Below the pieces are notes generated by a model, which was given only the letters and a program-made list of their open reading frames with translations, did no database searches and had not been told where the DNA came from. Shown here piece by piece: positions 1 through 10,540 of a stretch of 64,000 bases of DNA. Source of the DNA: Lottia gigantea (lineage: Eukaryota; Mollusca; Gastropoda; Lottiidae); contig NW_008710371.1 in assembly GCF_000327385.1 (NCBI RefSeq), positions 126,233 through 190,232 on the forward strand. The letters are read 5' to 3'. A program made the translations under genes and the position numbers. Every line of letters starts with the position of its first letter. Position 1 is the first letter of the stretch.

Positions 1-2708
1 TGATGATGTTTGCAGCCATATATAACGAGACCAATTTATCGTCCATACCATTTACCAAGTTGATACTCACTGAATCGTGTCCCAGTGTTTTAGACAATAT
101 GACCAATGGACGGTGGCATCAAAATCCCATGACTCGTTCTCAGAAGATGGATATTAATAAATTCTTAATTGATGCTGCGACTAAAAATAAACTTCCGATC
201 ACGTACCAGCGGGCTGATAAAAATGTGGCAACGTGACTTTCGATCACAGACTTTATTTTCGCGCCATTTGTGACAGAGATGGCGCCACTCCGTGTTGCTA
301 TAACAACCAGTGTGTGAACAGAACAGTAGAACAATGCCGCTGTCCGAACTGTTATGATTTGAGGGACGTCATCACACCGGAATATGCTGATTGGATCCCA
401 ACCGATCCTCGGTGTGCAGTGAAGAAACTTGATTATAAAGATGCATGTGAACTACTTTCCGGTTACACTTTGACTTTCCTGGGGGATTCCATAATCAGAC
501 AAATATATACCGCCTTTCTTATCTACATCCGAAATAATTATATAGATGGCGCTATCCAATCTACGAGAAGAGGTCAGTAGCTCGTTTTTCAATATCGTAA
601 TTAAAAGTTAATTCCCTTTGAATATTTTTACTACAAATTACTTCCCTTGCTTCCCTTGGGATTCAAAATTCATTCAAAATGTCAATATTTAAAGGAATTG
701 TGAAGAAGTTTTCTAATTTTTTATGTGTATCTGTACACTGATAGCATCAATTTACACCATTTCAATTTTCAATCAGACGTCTACAGTGCTTGTTAATCTA
801 CAAAATATAAGCGCTGATGACTTCAATATCGCAAAAACTATTTATTATATCTAATGGCTTGTGAAAATTAGTTTTATTGGAATTGCAAGAATCACAGACG
901 CCGCTGTCTTTACGGTGGGACAAACTGGGGAACCGTGCTCCAGTCAGTGCATATTAAAGGGACATTCCGCTTTTTTGTAAAAAGTTTTCATAATCAAAAA
1001 CGTTGTAAATCATACCTGAAAATACTTCTAAAGTATGTATGTATCAACTTGATCAAACTGAATTTGTTTTAAAAGGGTTAATTAAAAACTGGAGTACTAA
1101 TTGTTAATTAAGCAGTTTGACCTAGTTTCAGTGTTTGGCTTTATAATGGCTTGATATTATTAGTTAAAATCTTTAGAATACGTAGGAGATATATTTCTCT
1201 ACAATTAGGCGTTTATTTTACTTAAATGCGTACAGTAGTTTTTTAACAGCTTTCAAAAAACATAACAAACTTAAAAACCTTACATAATGTTTTTAAATAT
1301 TTTTGGTGTTTAAAAATTAACGGCTAGATTGTTATTAGTTTAAACTTTTAGATACGTTAAAGGGCACATTTCTCTACATTTTGGTGTATAGTTTACACGA
1401 ATTTTAGCAAAAACAAAATACTACCTAGAAAAAAGACGGAATGTCCCTTTAAATACTACCTTTATTTAAGTTTTTCAATATTGACCAATCAGAGTATATA
1501 TATATCAATCAGAGTATATATATATCAATCAGAGTATATATATACCAATCAGAGTATATATATATATTAATCAGAGTATATATATATAAATCAGAGTATA
1601 TATATATCAATCAGAGTATATATATATATATATTAATCAGAGAGAGATCTTACCTAGTACCATGACTATACAGAATCCCTATATATATATATCAATATAG
1701 CCACAAAACTCAGAAATAAGTGAATAAACGCTTAAAAATCAGTAAGCGTATTGAGTGTTTTTCAATTAATTACTTAGTTTTATGAATTATTACTTAGTTT
1801 AATGAATTATTGCTTAGTTTAATGAATTATTACTTAGTTTAATGAATTATTACTTAGTTTAATGAATTATTACTTAGTTTAATGAATTATTACTTAGTTT
1901 AATGAATTATTACTTAGTTTAATGAATTATTACTTAGTTTTATGAATTATTACTTAGTTTAATGAATTATTACTTAGTTTTATGAACAATTACTTAGTTT
2001 AATGAATTATTACTTAGTTTAATGAATTATTACTTAGTTTTTTGAATTATTACTTAGTTATATTATATACTTCTGTTCTGACAGTTTTTCACTCATTGCA
2101 CACTGCATGGCTTGTCTACGGGATATAAAACTCCATTTCGCTTCATTTCAGATATCCAATATAATTGTTTGAGGTACAGAATGTTTGGTGAAGATTTATG
2201 CAGAACAAACCTGGACCGTAATGCCAAGGCTTGCGACGGAAAACTCCAGTTGAGGTACCAAAGAATAGCAGATAAAAGCAAGAACCATAAACAAGTCATG
2301 TTAGACGTCATGAAAATAATTCCACACGAAAAATCGCTGCTAATTTTCGGGAGTGGTGGGGGAATCTCGGACTTTAATCCCGGCCATCACATTGAGACTT
2401 TTCTCAAACCGGTAATGGATTTGTATAAATCGTTGAAGAAGCCGTACCGTTTACTCTGGATCCAGCCATCCTATTATAATATCATTAAAAAACCTTTCCA
2501 TCGTCAGACCAACGACCACGTTCAGAGCTATATCGACGGTGTTGTACCTTATTTGAAATCCCAAAGAGTTCCTATAATGAATCTTAGAGACATAACAAAG
2601 GGAATCTTAAGTCACGACGGACTACACTCGTCTCTAGGCATGAATTTGTGGAAATCTCATATCTTGATGAATTATATACAAGAGTTATACGACAAAAGAG
2701 AATGGTGA
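1..2708 (+). CDS. PC-esterase / SGNH-hydrolase-like protein, 3' part (5' end outside window)
   Basis: Two exons are visible. Exon A runs from about 15 (after a TTTGCAG acceptor) to 572 and ends at a GTCAGT donor. Exon B runs 2152-2708 after TTCATTTCAG and ends in TGA. The splice joins a phase-1 G to AT, giving Asp. Exon A carries a Cys-rich stretch (TPCCYNNQCVNRT) and then FLGDSIIRQ, the nucleophile block of SGNH/PC-esterase enzymes (GDS at 482-490). Exon B carries SHDGLHSS near its end (Asp 2616-2618, His 2625-2627), the expected catalytic Asp-x-x-His. Family knowledge: such domains (NXPE, CAS1, Pmr5 relatives) act as acyl-esterases or acetyltransferases on glycans in the secretory pathway; the substrate here is unknown. 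Exon A changes frame at the A-run 219-223: upstream codons read RADK, and from 224 the frame reads CGNVTF as the family leads one to expect. One base is therefore missing, through either a broken copy or a sequence error. A possible AATAAA is at 3193-3198. Confidence 0.72.
689..905 (+). mobile_element. TTAA-A element, partial copy in the intron
   Basis: It opens with TTAAAGGAATTG and then follows the left arm of the TTAA-A family (best copies 40158-40450 and 41330-41653), including the block around CTGATAGCATCAATTTACAC. The right arm is recognisable (GGAATTGCAAGAATCACAGA) but breaks off near 905. It lies in the intron of the esterase-like gene. Confidence 0.7.
954..1452. mobile_element. TTAA-B element, about 500 bp, intact ends
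   Basis: The left end reads TTAAAGGGACATTCCGC and the right end, reverse-complemented, reads TTAAAGGGACATTCCGTC. These are near-perfect inverted repeats of about 20 bp bounded by TTAA on both sides. There is no coding capacity, so this is a non-autonomous (MITE-type) element. A TTAA target is typical of piggyBac-like transposases, but superfamily is inferred from the target site only. Internally, a block of about 80 bp starting GGCTTGATATTATTAG near 1147 recurs in diverged form near 1321. Confidence 0.72.
1486..1645. repeat. AT-rich tandem repeat, unit about 20 bp
   Basis: Seven or so copies of an ATCAGAG core each followed by a TA dinucleotide run of varying length. Copy length varies with the TA run, as expected for slippage. 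Confidence 0.85.
1766..2060. repeat. 20-bp minisatellite, about 15 copies
   Basis: Head-to-tail copies of TTACTTAGTTTAATGAATTA with exact 20-bp spacing and few substitutions. It lies in the intron of the esterase-like gene, about 90 bp before the splice acceptor. Confidence 0.95.
2092..2151 (+). mobile_element. SINE 3' tail carrying the splice acceptor of esterase exon B
   Basis: CATTGCACACTGCATGGC is followed by ATAAAACTCCATTTCG, the two 3' landmarks of the SINE seen complete at 47478-47832, with the part between them deleted. The A/T-rich tail runs directly into CTTCATTTCAG, whose final AG is the acceptor at 2150-2151. Confidence 0.7.
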
Positions 2709-2711
2709 AGA

Positions 2712-3125
2712 TCTATACCTAATGGGAACGACACGGTGAAAACCTATACCAAACCATCGATGGAACGGTACAGTGAAAACCTATACCTAACAGGAACGGC
2801 ACGGTGAATACCTATACCCAACCATCGGTAGAACGGCACGGTGGAGGCCTGTACCTAACCATCGGTAGAACGGTACAGTGAAAACCGTTACCTAACCATC
2901 AGTGGAACGGTACAGTGAAAACCTATACCTAACCATCGGTAGAACGGTACAGTGAAAACCTATACCAAACCGGCGATGGAACGGTACAGTGAAAACCTAT
3001 ACCAAACCGGCGGTGGAACGGTACAGTGAAAACCTTTACCAAACCGGCGGTGGAACGGTACAGTGAAAACCTTACCGGCGGTGGAACGGTACAGTGAAAA
3101 CTTAACCGGCGGTGGAACGGTGATG
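2712..3125. repeat. 37-bp minisatellite, probably in a 3' UTR
   Basis: Around eleven copies of a unit containing GAACGGTACAGTGAAAACCT, spaced 37 bp in the middle (2943, 2980, 3017) and shortened to about 28 bp at the distal end. It begins a few bases after the esterase stop codon and lies before a possible AATAAA at 3193, so it is probably transcribed as 3' UTR. Confidence 0.88.
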
Positions 3126-3216
3126 TTAAAAATAGGTTTGTATATTTGAAGCTGAATTTTTTTAATGTATAGGAAGTTTTTTGTGATGGTGTAATAAATT
3201 TTATAAAGCCATGAAT

Positions 3217-3655
3217 TGTAAAGAGACTTATTAAAGAGATTGTAAAGAGACTTATTAAAGAGATTGTAAAGAAACTTATTAAAGAGATTTTAAAGAGACT
3301 TAATAAAGAGATTTTAAAGAGACTTAATAAAGAGATTGTAAAGAGACTTAATAAAGAGATTGTAAAGAGACTTAATAAAGAGATTGTAAAGAGACTTATT
3401 AAAGGGATTGTAAAGAGACTTATTAAAGAGATTGTAAAGAGACTTATTAAAGGGATTGTAAAGAGACTTATTAAAGAGATTGTAAAGAGACTTATTAAAG
3501 AGATTGTAAAGAGACTTATTAAAGGGATTGTAAAGAGACTTATTAGAGGAGTTGTAAAGAGACTTATTAAAGAGATTGTAAAGAGACTTATTAAAGGGAT
3601 TGTAAAGAGACTTATTGAAGAGATTGTAAAGAGACTTATTAAAGGAATTGTAAAG
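3217..3655. repeat. 24-bp minisatellite derived from a TTAA-A terminus
   Basis: About 18 copies of GAGATTGTAAAGAGACTTAT plus TAAA, period 24. The unit matches the outer end of TTAA-A (TTAAAGGGATTGTAAAGAGG), and a TTAA-A fragment follows directly. The minus strand is open over the array only because 24 is a multiple of three; its translation is an FNKSLYNL-type repeat and not a gene. Confidence 0.93.
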
Positions 3656-3800
3656 AGGTTTTCTGTGTATCAAGAACCCTGATAGCATCAATTTGCGCCA
3701 TTCCGATTTCCAATCAGATGTCTGTGGTTTTTGCAATACGACTAAAAATAAGTGTTTGATAATGTCATGACCACCAAAAGCAAATGGCACCTTGTAAGAA
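3640..3800 (+). mobile_element. TTAA-A element, left-arm fragment
   Basis: After the 24-bp array the sequence continues as the TTAA-A left arm: AAAGGAATTGTAAAGAGG, then CTGATAGCATCAATTTGCGC, then GATGTCTGTGG and AAGTGTTTGATAATGTCATG. The right arm is missing. Confidence 0.75.
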
Positions 3801-4154
3801 ACCAACGGTCTAACCAACGGTGTAGCCAACTATTTGGATGGATGCAAAACTTGATTTCATTGCAATTGAAATGGTAATCGCAATCTCTTCGTAACATGTT
3901 CATACCGCTTCACCGACTTTCAATAAAGGAAGTAGTTGTCGACTACTTTTAAAGACCCAGTTGAAAAATGAAACTGCATTAAATCTATTCAGTCGTCGAC
4001 ATCACCTATGGCTTGTCAAAATGTAAATTCGGCTTCTAGTTCGTTTGTGATTAAATACCAAAAAGACGTTAGTCTGAGTAATGATGCCATCGTATTGGTT
4101 GTATCTGTTGGGGGAATTGAAAGAACTAACTATAAATTTGGATCAACACTAGAG

Positions 4155-4285
4155 GGCCTACTTAAGGCTAATGCCGCTGCCCTGGCAAAATGTCTTTGTA
4201 CCCTGCATGGCTTTACCCGTCTGCATTAGCCAACATGGTGCAGAAAGAAAAGTAGAGCGTAAAACTCCTATTTTTTTTAATAGAG
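4155..4285 (+). mobile_element. SINE 3' half
   Basis: GGCTAATGCCGCTGCCCTGG, then CCCTGCATGGC, then CATTAGCCAACATGGTGCAG and a GTAAAACTCC tail match the SINE copy at 47478-47832. The tRNA-like head is absent. Confidence 0.8.
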
Positions 4286-5306
4286 CCAATCTTTAACGCT
4301 TGCTTGACAAACATAATGAGACGTATCCTATATTGCAAACAGTCAATTGAAGAAATAAAAAGATGGCCATGGTTCACTTTATACAAATAACTGAGAAGAA
4401 TTTGTAAACGACCTTTTTTATACAAAGACCAGGGAGATTGCCCGCTTCGTGCGTGTATTCATGATGAACTTCAAAGAGGAAATATTTGTTACGTGCATGC
4501 GTGTTGATTGGTGAAAATTGAAAATCACAAAATGGTGAATACTTCGTCCCTATATATACTGTATTTCCAATACAGTTTCTCTATATTAAACGGGAGATAA
4601 CTCCACTTTTATCGAATGTCAAATTTGAACTAATCAAGACCACAATTAACTTTGTTAGCGACACATTACGGACCCTTTTCAGTGTTTTTGTTTTTTTATG
4701 AACGCGCTACTTGTTACGTAAGATTAAAAATATCGATTTTCGATAGTTAAAAACGAGAGTAAAAGTTGTATTGTAGTGGACTTCTCCAAAGTGAAGTACC
4801 ATCAGATGTTTCTGTATTAATGTTGTAATGTTAACCTTAGCGTATCACACATATCTTTACTGTAGCCTTTCAACAAGATTCTAAGAGATCCTCATATTCA
4901 GAAACTGAAAAATTATTGTACCCTTGCGCAATCAGAAAATATTCCCACACAAATTAGGCTCGAGTATACCTCTTGTCACCAGCGTCCCAATACCCCCAGG
5001 GGATTATTAATGGTACATAATCCAAGTGTGAGAATTGGTAATAGAAGGATAGATATTTAGAGAGCCCTTGTAGTGTATGATAAAACTGACAAGGGGCTTT
5101 GTTGTAAACAGTAATTAATAGGTATAGCGATGACCTCTACTATTGTCATTACTAGTTCCGGTTCACCGCGCCTGTCATTACGACCCCTGGTGTTCTATGA
5201 GGGTATGATGGGAACATTCTGGGCGTTATTTATAAGGGGTATCTGCAGTGACCATCTCAAGTCGAAGGTTAGGATTGGACACTTGGTACCCAGCACAAGT
5301 ATTCTT
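4286..5306. other. No gene recognised
   Basis: AT-rich sequence without a convincing coding stretch. A 67-codon open frame at 5130-5333 runs into the next transposon and shows no domain. Confidence 0.5.
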
Positions 5307-5595
5307 TTAAAGATGGGTTTCCTTATTTTTTAGTGTCAAATTAAGCAAACTATTTGATTAATTGGTGTTTCTAATGAATTATCATGTATTCTTAATCATA
5401 TCATTATGTTCTTATTGCATATAATTAAGAGTTTTAACCAATCATAAATGTCCATGTATGTACATTTGACGTCTGGATAAACAAAAAAAAAGAAGAATTT
5501 TTGACCTTTCTTGATCGGTCACTCATTGGAATTCTGCTGGTAATTCTCTTCTAATTTAGCTAATTATGAATTAATTATGGACATGTTGGAAATAA
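5307..5595 (+). mobile_element. TTAA-C element, right end lost
   Basis: The left end TTAAAGATGGGTTTCC is followed by the family body (CTAATGAATTATCATGTATT, then AGTTTTAACCAATCATAAAT) as in the complete copies 26645-26974 and 59097-59466. The terminal CCCATCTTTAA is absent. Confidence 0.82.
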
Positions 5596-7545
5596 ACCGG
5601 TCTAGCATTTAAAAAAATGATTGGTGGCAAAATAGGTACGTCTACAATCAAAATGATATCGTCAGTATGAAAAATAATCTATAAGCAAAGTGGTGGGTGA
5701 AAGAAAATGTTATAATTCTAAAAATCAAAATGGCGTCTTGACTATAAAAATAATTTCATATAGAACATTTTATTATCGTCAAATATCTCTTAAAATCTTC
5801 AAACCTCGACTAGATTCAATATTTACCTTTCTCCGTATTCAATTTATGGCTTGACCTTTACATAAAAGAGGTCAAAGTATAATAAAAGTCCCGGTAAATT
5901 TATCAGTATATGACTATATAGCCATCTTCCCGCTGCCATAGTTTTAATTGGTGCGACTAGTATCAAACCAAATCTATCGTGTATTTAAATTGTCTTTTGA
6001 ACATTTTGATAAGCAAACAGACACACTGTAGGTATTTGACAATATTTGTCTGCTGTCTATTATATTGTTTGCGACTTCATTGAGTCATTACAGACACCAC
6101 ATGATTTATATTGCCAATTACCCAGTAACTTGATGACTAAATAATATTTTTTACTGTCCATGTTTGTTGTTTGGTAATAATTTGAGTCATTAGAAGCACC
6201 ACATACAAGAGGTAGCGTTGTTTGTGAAATATTTGAGTACTTAGGGAAACCACTTATGTTATACGGAACATCTTAAAAAAAAAAAATTACTTAGATATTT
6301 CGTTTTCTGATTTTATGGACATTTTGTACGGATTACTACAGTCAAATGCATACCGTACAAATTGCAACTCAAAAGAAATGAAGCGAAATTTGGAATATGT
6401 ATTATATAATAATTCACCATTTAGAGAAAAAACCGAAAAACTTTGGCATAACGAAGATGATAAAATACATTAGAAGCCCATTACAAGTAAGATGAAACGT
6501 CACCATGTTTGTTTTATATTGTTTAGTACTTACTTCAATAGGTATTCTTTATCGCGACCCTTTCCTCGCGGCCAAATAATGCTGAGTAGGTCATCAGCCA
6601 TTTTGAAAATAACGTACATATAGGGTCGTGGAAGGCTGTTTCTCCAAACGCCCACATCCTAAAAATGTGAAAGGGCTCAAGTCGTTTAGATATTTTCCAA
6701 TCGATCGAATTTAAAGGTGTTTTTCGAGACTGATATCAATGGTTGGGTCCTCCAATTTTACCAGATTATGACGTCACTTTCGCAAATACCATTAAACCTT
6801 AATTGCATTTGCGATAGGTACGCCAAACCAATTAGATACCTCTAAAAATCCGAACCAATTTGCTATATAAATAGAGCAAATAATTAAGATACACAAGAAT
6901 CGAAGCTACCCTGAAAAGCAAAAATGTTAAAAAACATAACTTGAAACGAAAATTCTGCCAAAAAGAGGTTACTAAGATGATTTTTCCCGCTTCTGTGGAT
7001 GAGTGTGGATCTAGTCATGACGTCATCATGAACATGCACCAGACTCACAATCACCCATTTATCGGTTAACCTCTGCCAGGAATGCTGCTGTTTACCACGG
7101 CACCAATTATTCCGGGTGCCGAGATAGCATCGGGTATCCACTGTTCTTGTTTAACCCCTAACAGATTGTATTTGGGTAGAATTCGGTTTGTTTTTGCTGT
7201 ATTGAGTGATTTGCGGTGAGATGTAAAGTTTGTATTTTTCATTGAAAGTTTCTTCCTTGTAAAACTACGAAAAGTTGTCCTGTATTTAGTTCTTTGTTAC
7301 TGTCGAAAGTTTGAGGTTCTGTTGAAGATAAACTTGGTCTATTTCATATGTTCGTTTGTTTGTGATATGTATTTCATTCCCACCGTTATTTTACATGTAG
7401 AGATATTTTTATTTCTTATGTCCAATAAATCATAGCTTTGTAACTTGTTATGGTTCAAAATGGTGTATTTTAGTCCAAAATGTCTTCTTCGTAGTGAGAA
7501 AATCTGACATTTTTGTCGTGTTGAAAATCTTGTTCAAAGTTTAGG
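5596..7545. other. No gene recognised
   Basis: Low-complexity AT-rich sequence. Open frames are short and show no domain, splice-coherent neighbour or repeat that I can name. Confidence 0.5.
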
Positions 7546-7940
7546 ATATTTACAAATGTGAACACTGTACTCGATCTGTCAAAGTTCAGCAGTCAAATCA
7601 ACCTATTTTTGTTCACTGTCATAATGTTCACACTGGTGAGAGAGTCCTTAGTTTCCCCACGTAAATTAAATCACTTCATATCCACTGTACACAGAACCAT
7701 CTTGACTTGTTCATTTCAGAAATGTGAACACTGCTCTGCTTGTAAAACTATCAAAAGACAGGGTGTTCATGTGTGGGAACGCATCCTTCGTTCACTGTAA
7801 CCCAGACCAGTTTACAGAATCATCTGAAGTTGTTCATATCAGAAATGTGAACACTGTATTCGACAGCAGTCATAAAGTTGTTCAGATTTAAACTTGTTCA
7901 TTGTAGATGATGTTCAGGTCTGTAGTTGTTCAGATTCATA
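7546..7940. repeat. Diverged direct repeats around GTGAACACTG
   Basis: AAATGTGAACACTG recurs near 7553, 7719 and 7842 with similar flanks (GTTCAT, GTTCACTGT) at spacings of roughly 120-170 bp. This looks like an old, degraded tandem repeat; the 80-codon open frame across it is incidental. Confidence 0.5.
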
Positions 7941-8151
7941 ATAAGTAAAGGTATAGGATGGAGGTGTGAACGAGTCCTGAGTCTCACCTTGACTGACAAG
8001 TACAGTAGAAAAGTATGTATCATCTCGCCATCTGTCTAACTTGTCAGCTTCTAGCATCCTTTTTTAGGCCATTATACACATATTTCATAATTTTACTATG
8101 GCTCTAGGCCCTGAATGTGAATGCCCTTGGTATTAATCATATGTATTGTTG

Positions 8152-8360
8152 TTGCATTCAACGGCAGCGATCTCCGTTCTGGTCTTGTGTCCGATGAACA
8201 TTCTTTGCATTCAACCGTAGCGATCTCTGTTCCGGTTCTCTGTCGGATGTATAGTCGTTGCATTCAACCGTAGCTATCTCCGTTCCGTCTCTGTGTCGGA
8301 TGTATAATCGTTGCATTCAATAGATCTTCATTACGGTTCTGTGTCGAAACTGAGTTCACA
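8152..8360. repeat. 53-bp tandem repeat, about 4 copies
   Basis: GCATTCAACCGTAGCGATCT recurs with starts at 8154, 8207, 8260 and 8313, exactly 53 bp apart, each followed by a TGTGTCGGATGTAT-like segment. Confidence 0.9.
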
Positions 8361-8454
8361 GCGGTGAACGACCGATATTCCACGAAACTTGTCAACCAAC
8401 ACAATATGGCAAAAAATCAAAATTTATTCCGAGTCAGAGACTAGACTTTCAAAC

Positions 8455-8540
8455 ACCGAACGAGGTTTGAACCTACAACCACCCTTTGATCAACGTCATG
8501 TAAGAGTCCAACTCTCTAGACGACAGTGCTACAGCCGTCC
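8455..8540 (-). mobile_element. tRNA-like segment (tRNA pseudogene or SINE head)
   Basis: Read on the minus strand, a TCTAGAGAGTTGGACTC stretch (A-box-like) is followed at about tRNA spacing by AGGTTCAAACCTCG, which fits the B-box consensus GGTTCRANNCC. I cannot draw a full clean cloverleaf, so a working tRNA gene is not claimed. It differs from the head of the SINE at 47478. Confidence 0.38.
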
Positions 8541-8589
8541 ACAAAATATCATTAACCTTCCAGCAGCATCACTAAACTCAAACTAACAT

Positions 8590-9835
8590 CATTCATAATA
8601 GAATTCAGAAACTCCATCACCGAAGCAGAATCGTCAAGTAACGGGATTCTAATCCAAAACAAGTTATATTTCTAAACCGCAAAATATATCGTAGGACATG
8701 ATAGGTTGCCTTTGAAGCATCAACAAGGCGTCTACCAGCGTTCTCAAAATATACCCCTGTCACGAGAACGCTTGATCAGGCGATTTCATTGCCGTGTCAA
8801 AATGGCGTCCCCAACAAAAATACCAACGATACGGCATTATTATTATTGATCTCTATTTCAAATCAACCATTAACAATACAGTTAACCCATTAAGCAATGT
8901 TTTGGTTGGGTCTCGGTGACACCTGTTCGGACTCTAACAACGGCGTCAATTCATTCAGTTGTCCAATGTTTTCACGACCTAGAGCGTCTTCTATTGTCTC
9001 CATCAAGCTTGACACCACTTTGATTTTCAATAGAAAATGGTACATTGACAATAGCATTATTATGTAGCTCTCTTAAAAGACAAATTAGAGGACAAAAGGT
9101 TTACCAACAATTAAATTAGTGCCAATTCGTCTACCGTTAGTTAAGTCGTCATAAAATGCCATCAGTTTGTTACGATAACTTAAGTGATGTGTCATTCCAT
9201 GCAAGGTTTGCTTAGTTCTATAGAACACCTGTTTTCACTCAAAGATTTGGCCATCAGTTCCGAAAAAAGGCTAATACGTATTAGAATATACACGCACATT
9301 TTACGTCATAATCTTATAAAAAAAAACCTGAAGAGAAAAGTGATGCTGAATTCCCAAACATCGTTGCCTTTTTCAACGATTGAGATTTTCAACTCTTTCA
9401 AGATAATAAACATGAAGACCTTTGATATCACAAACCAAAACAAGAAAATCAACAACAGTGAGAAAAAAAAACCCAATTGAATTAAGTTTATAACACAATT
9501 AAAAAAACCCGGAAAATATCAAAACACTTAAAATATATCCATTTACTAGGCGACTGATTTGCTCCCGGCCATTGTTTTATCTCGTACACAAGTACAAAAG
9601 GTGATAAATGCAGATTGGCCCGGGGGCAAAATACCGAACAGATTTTCTCTGATAGAGACATTTACCAATATTTCTCAAATTCGAAAAATCACTTACAACA
9701 ACTGAATTTGAAAGCTGGAGTAGATTGCCTTAATATTTTTGTCAAATTTGCTTGTATTTCTTTTTGAACGTCAGGGCTGTCGAAATGGTCTACCCAATTT
9801 AATAGTAGGTTGCATGAAAGTCAATTTTCAAAGTT
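8590..9835. other. No gene recognised
   Basis: No repeat or coding signal that I can support. A 98-codon open frame at 9184-9480 is Lys/Asn/Ile-rich, as expected of AT-rich noncoding DNA. Confidence 0.5.
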
Positions 9836-9844
9836 ATTTTCACC

Positions 9845-10035
9845 AATTTCGAAGTTTGCCAAAAATAAGTCGTCAAAATCACAGTGAAATGTTTAACAGT
9901 GTATGTGGAACTTTTCTCATTTGAACAACTAACTACTCGTTATAATTTTTAAACCAATTTTCATCAATTTCGAAGTTTGCCACGAAAAAATGTCAAAATC
10001 ACAAGAAAAGTTTAACAGTGTATGTGAAAATTGTA
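9845..10035. repeat. Diverged direct duplication, about 65 bp, spaced 120 bp
   Basis: CAATTTCGAAGTTTGCCA through GTTTAACAGTGTATGTG occurs near 9845-9910 and again near 9965-10030 with scattered changes. Confidence 0.8.
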
Positions 10036-10448
10036 CTGATTGTATTCGTATCAATAGAGTAGTCTGGAGATAAGAGAATAAACGCGTGAATATGAATACA
10101 TTATGAAATATTAAACAAACCAATTGAAATTTTGTCGTTATCACGTCTGTTTACAGATATACTGTTACTCGCTAGATTTTGCAATTTGGTTTACGTTCAA
10201 AGCAGTTAAAAAAGCAAACTGAATTGAATTTCGAATTTTACCTTACTGTTACAAAATTTGGTTTGATTTGTGAACGCAGTGGAATGTCGAAAGCAAATGC
10301 AATACCATTTACTGTATTTTGCCAAAAAATTTGGCCTCAATCATAAATATTTAATAATTTTCAAACTAGTGAAAATATTTCGAAGATTTCTTTCAAATTC
10401 AGCTTTTTACTGAACAAGTGACGCTGAACTGAAATGCACAATTGTTAA

Positions 10449-10540
10449 GTAACGTCAGGTGTTCCTGGGGAGTAAGCATGTCCTATGATAAGACTCACTC
10501 GCCGGCTAATGTAGGGCATTCAAGAAACACCTGACGCTAC
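10449..10540. mobile_element. Short inverted-repeat element, 92 bp
   Basis: The left end GTAACGTCAGGTGTTCCTGG and the reverse complement of the right end, GTAGCGTCAGGTGTTTCTTG, agree at 17 of 20 positions. The interior is short and noncoding. It may be a miniature transposon or a degraded foldback; no second copy was noticed here. Confidence 0.5.

Noticed and set aside
3314-3829. 171-codon minus-strand frame with FNKSLYNL repeats
   Set aside because: It is a translation of the 24-bp array and the adjoining TTAA-A fragment.
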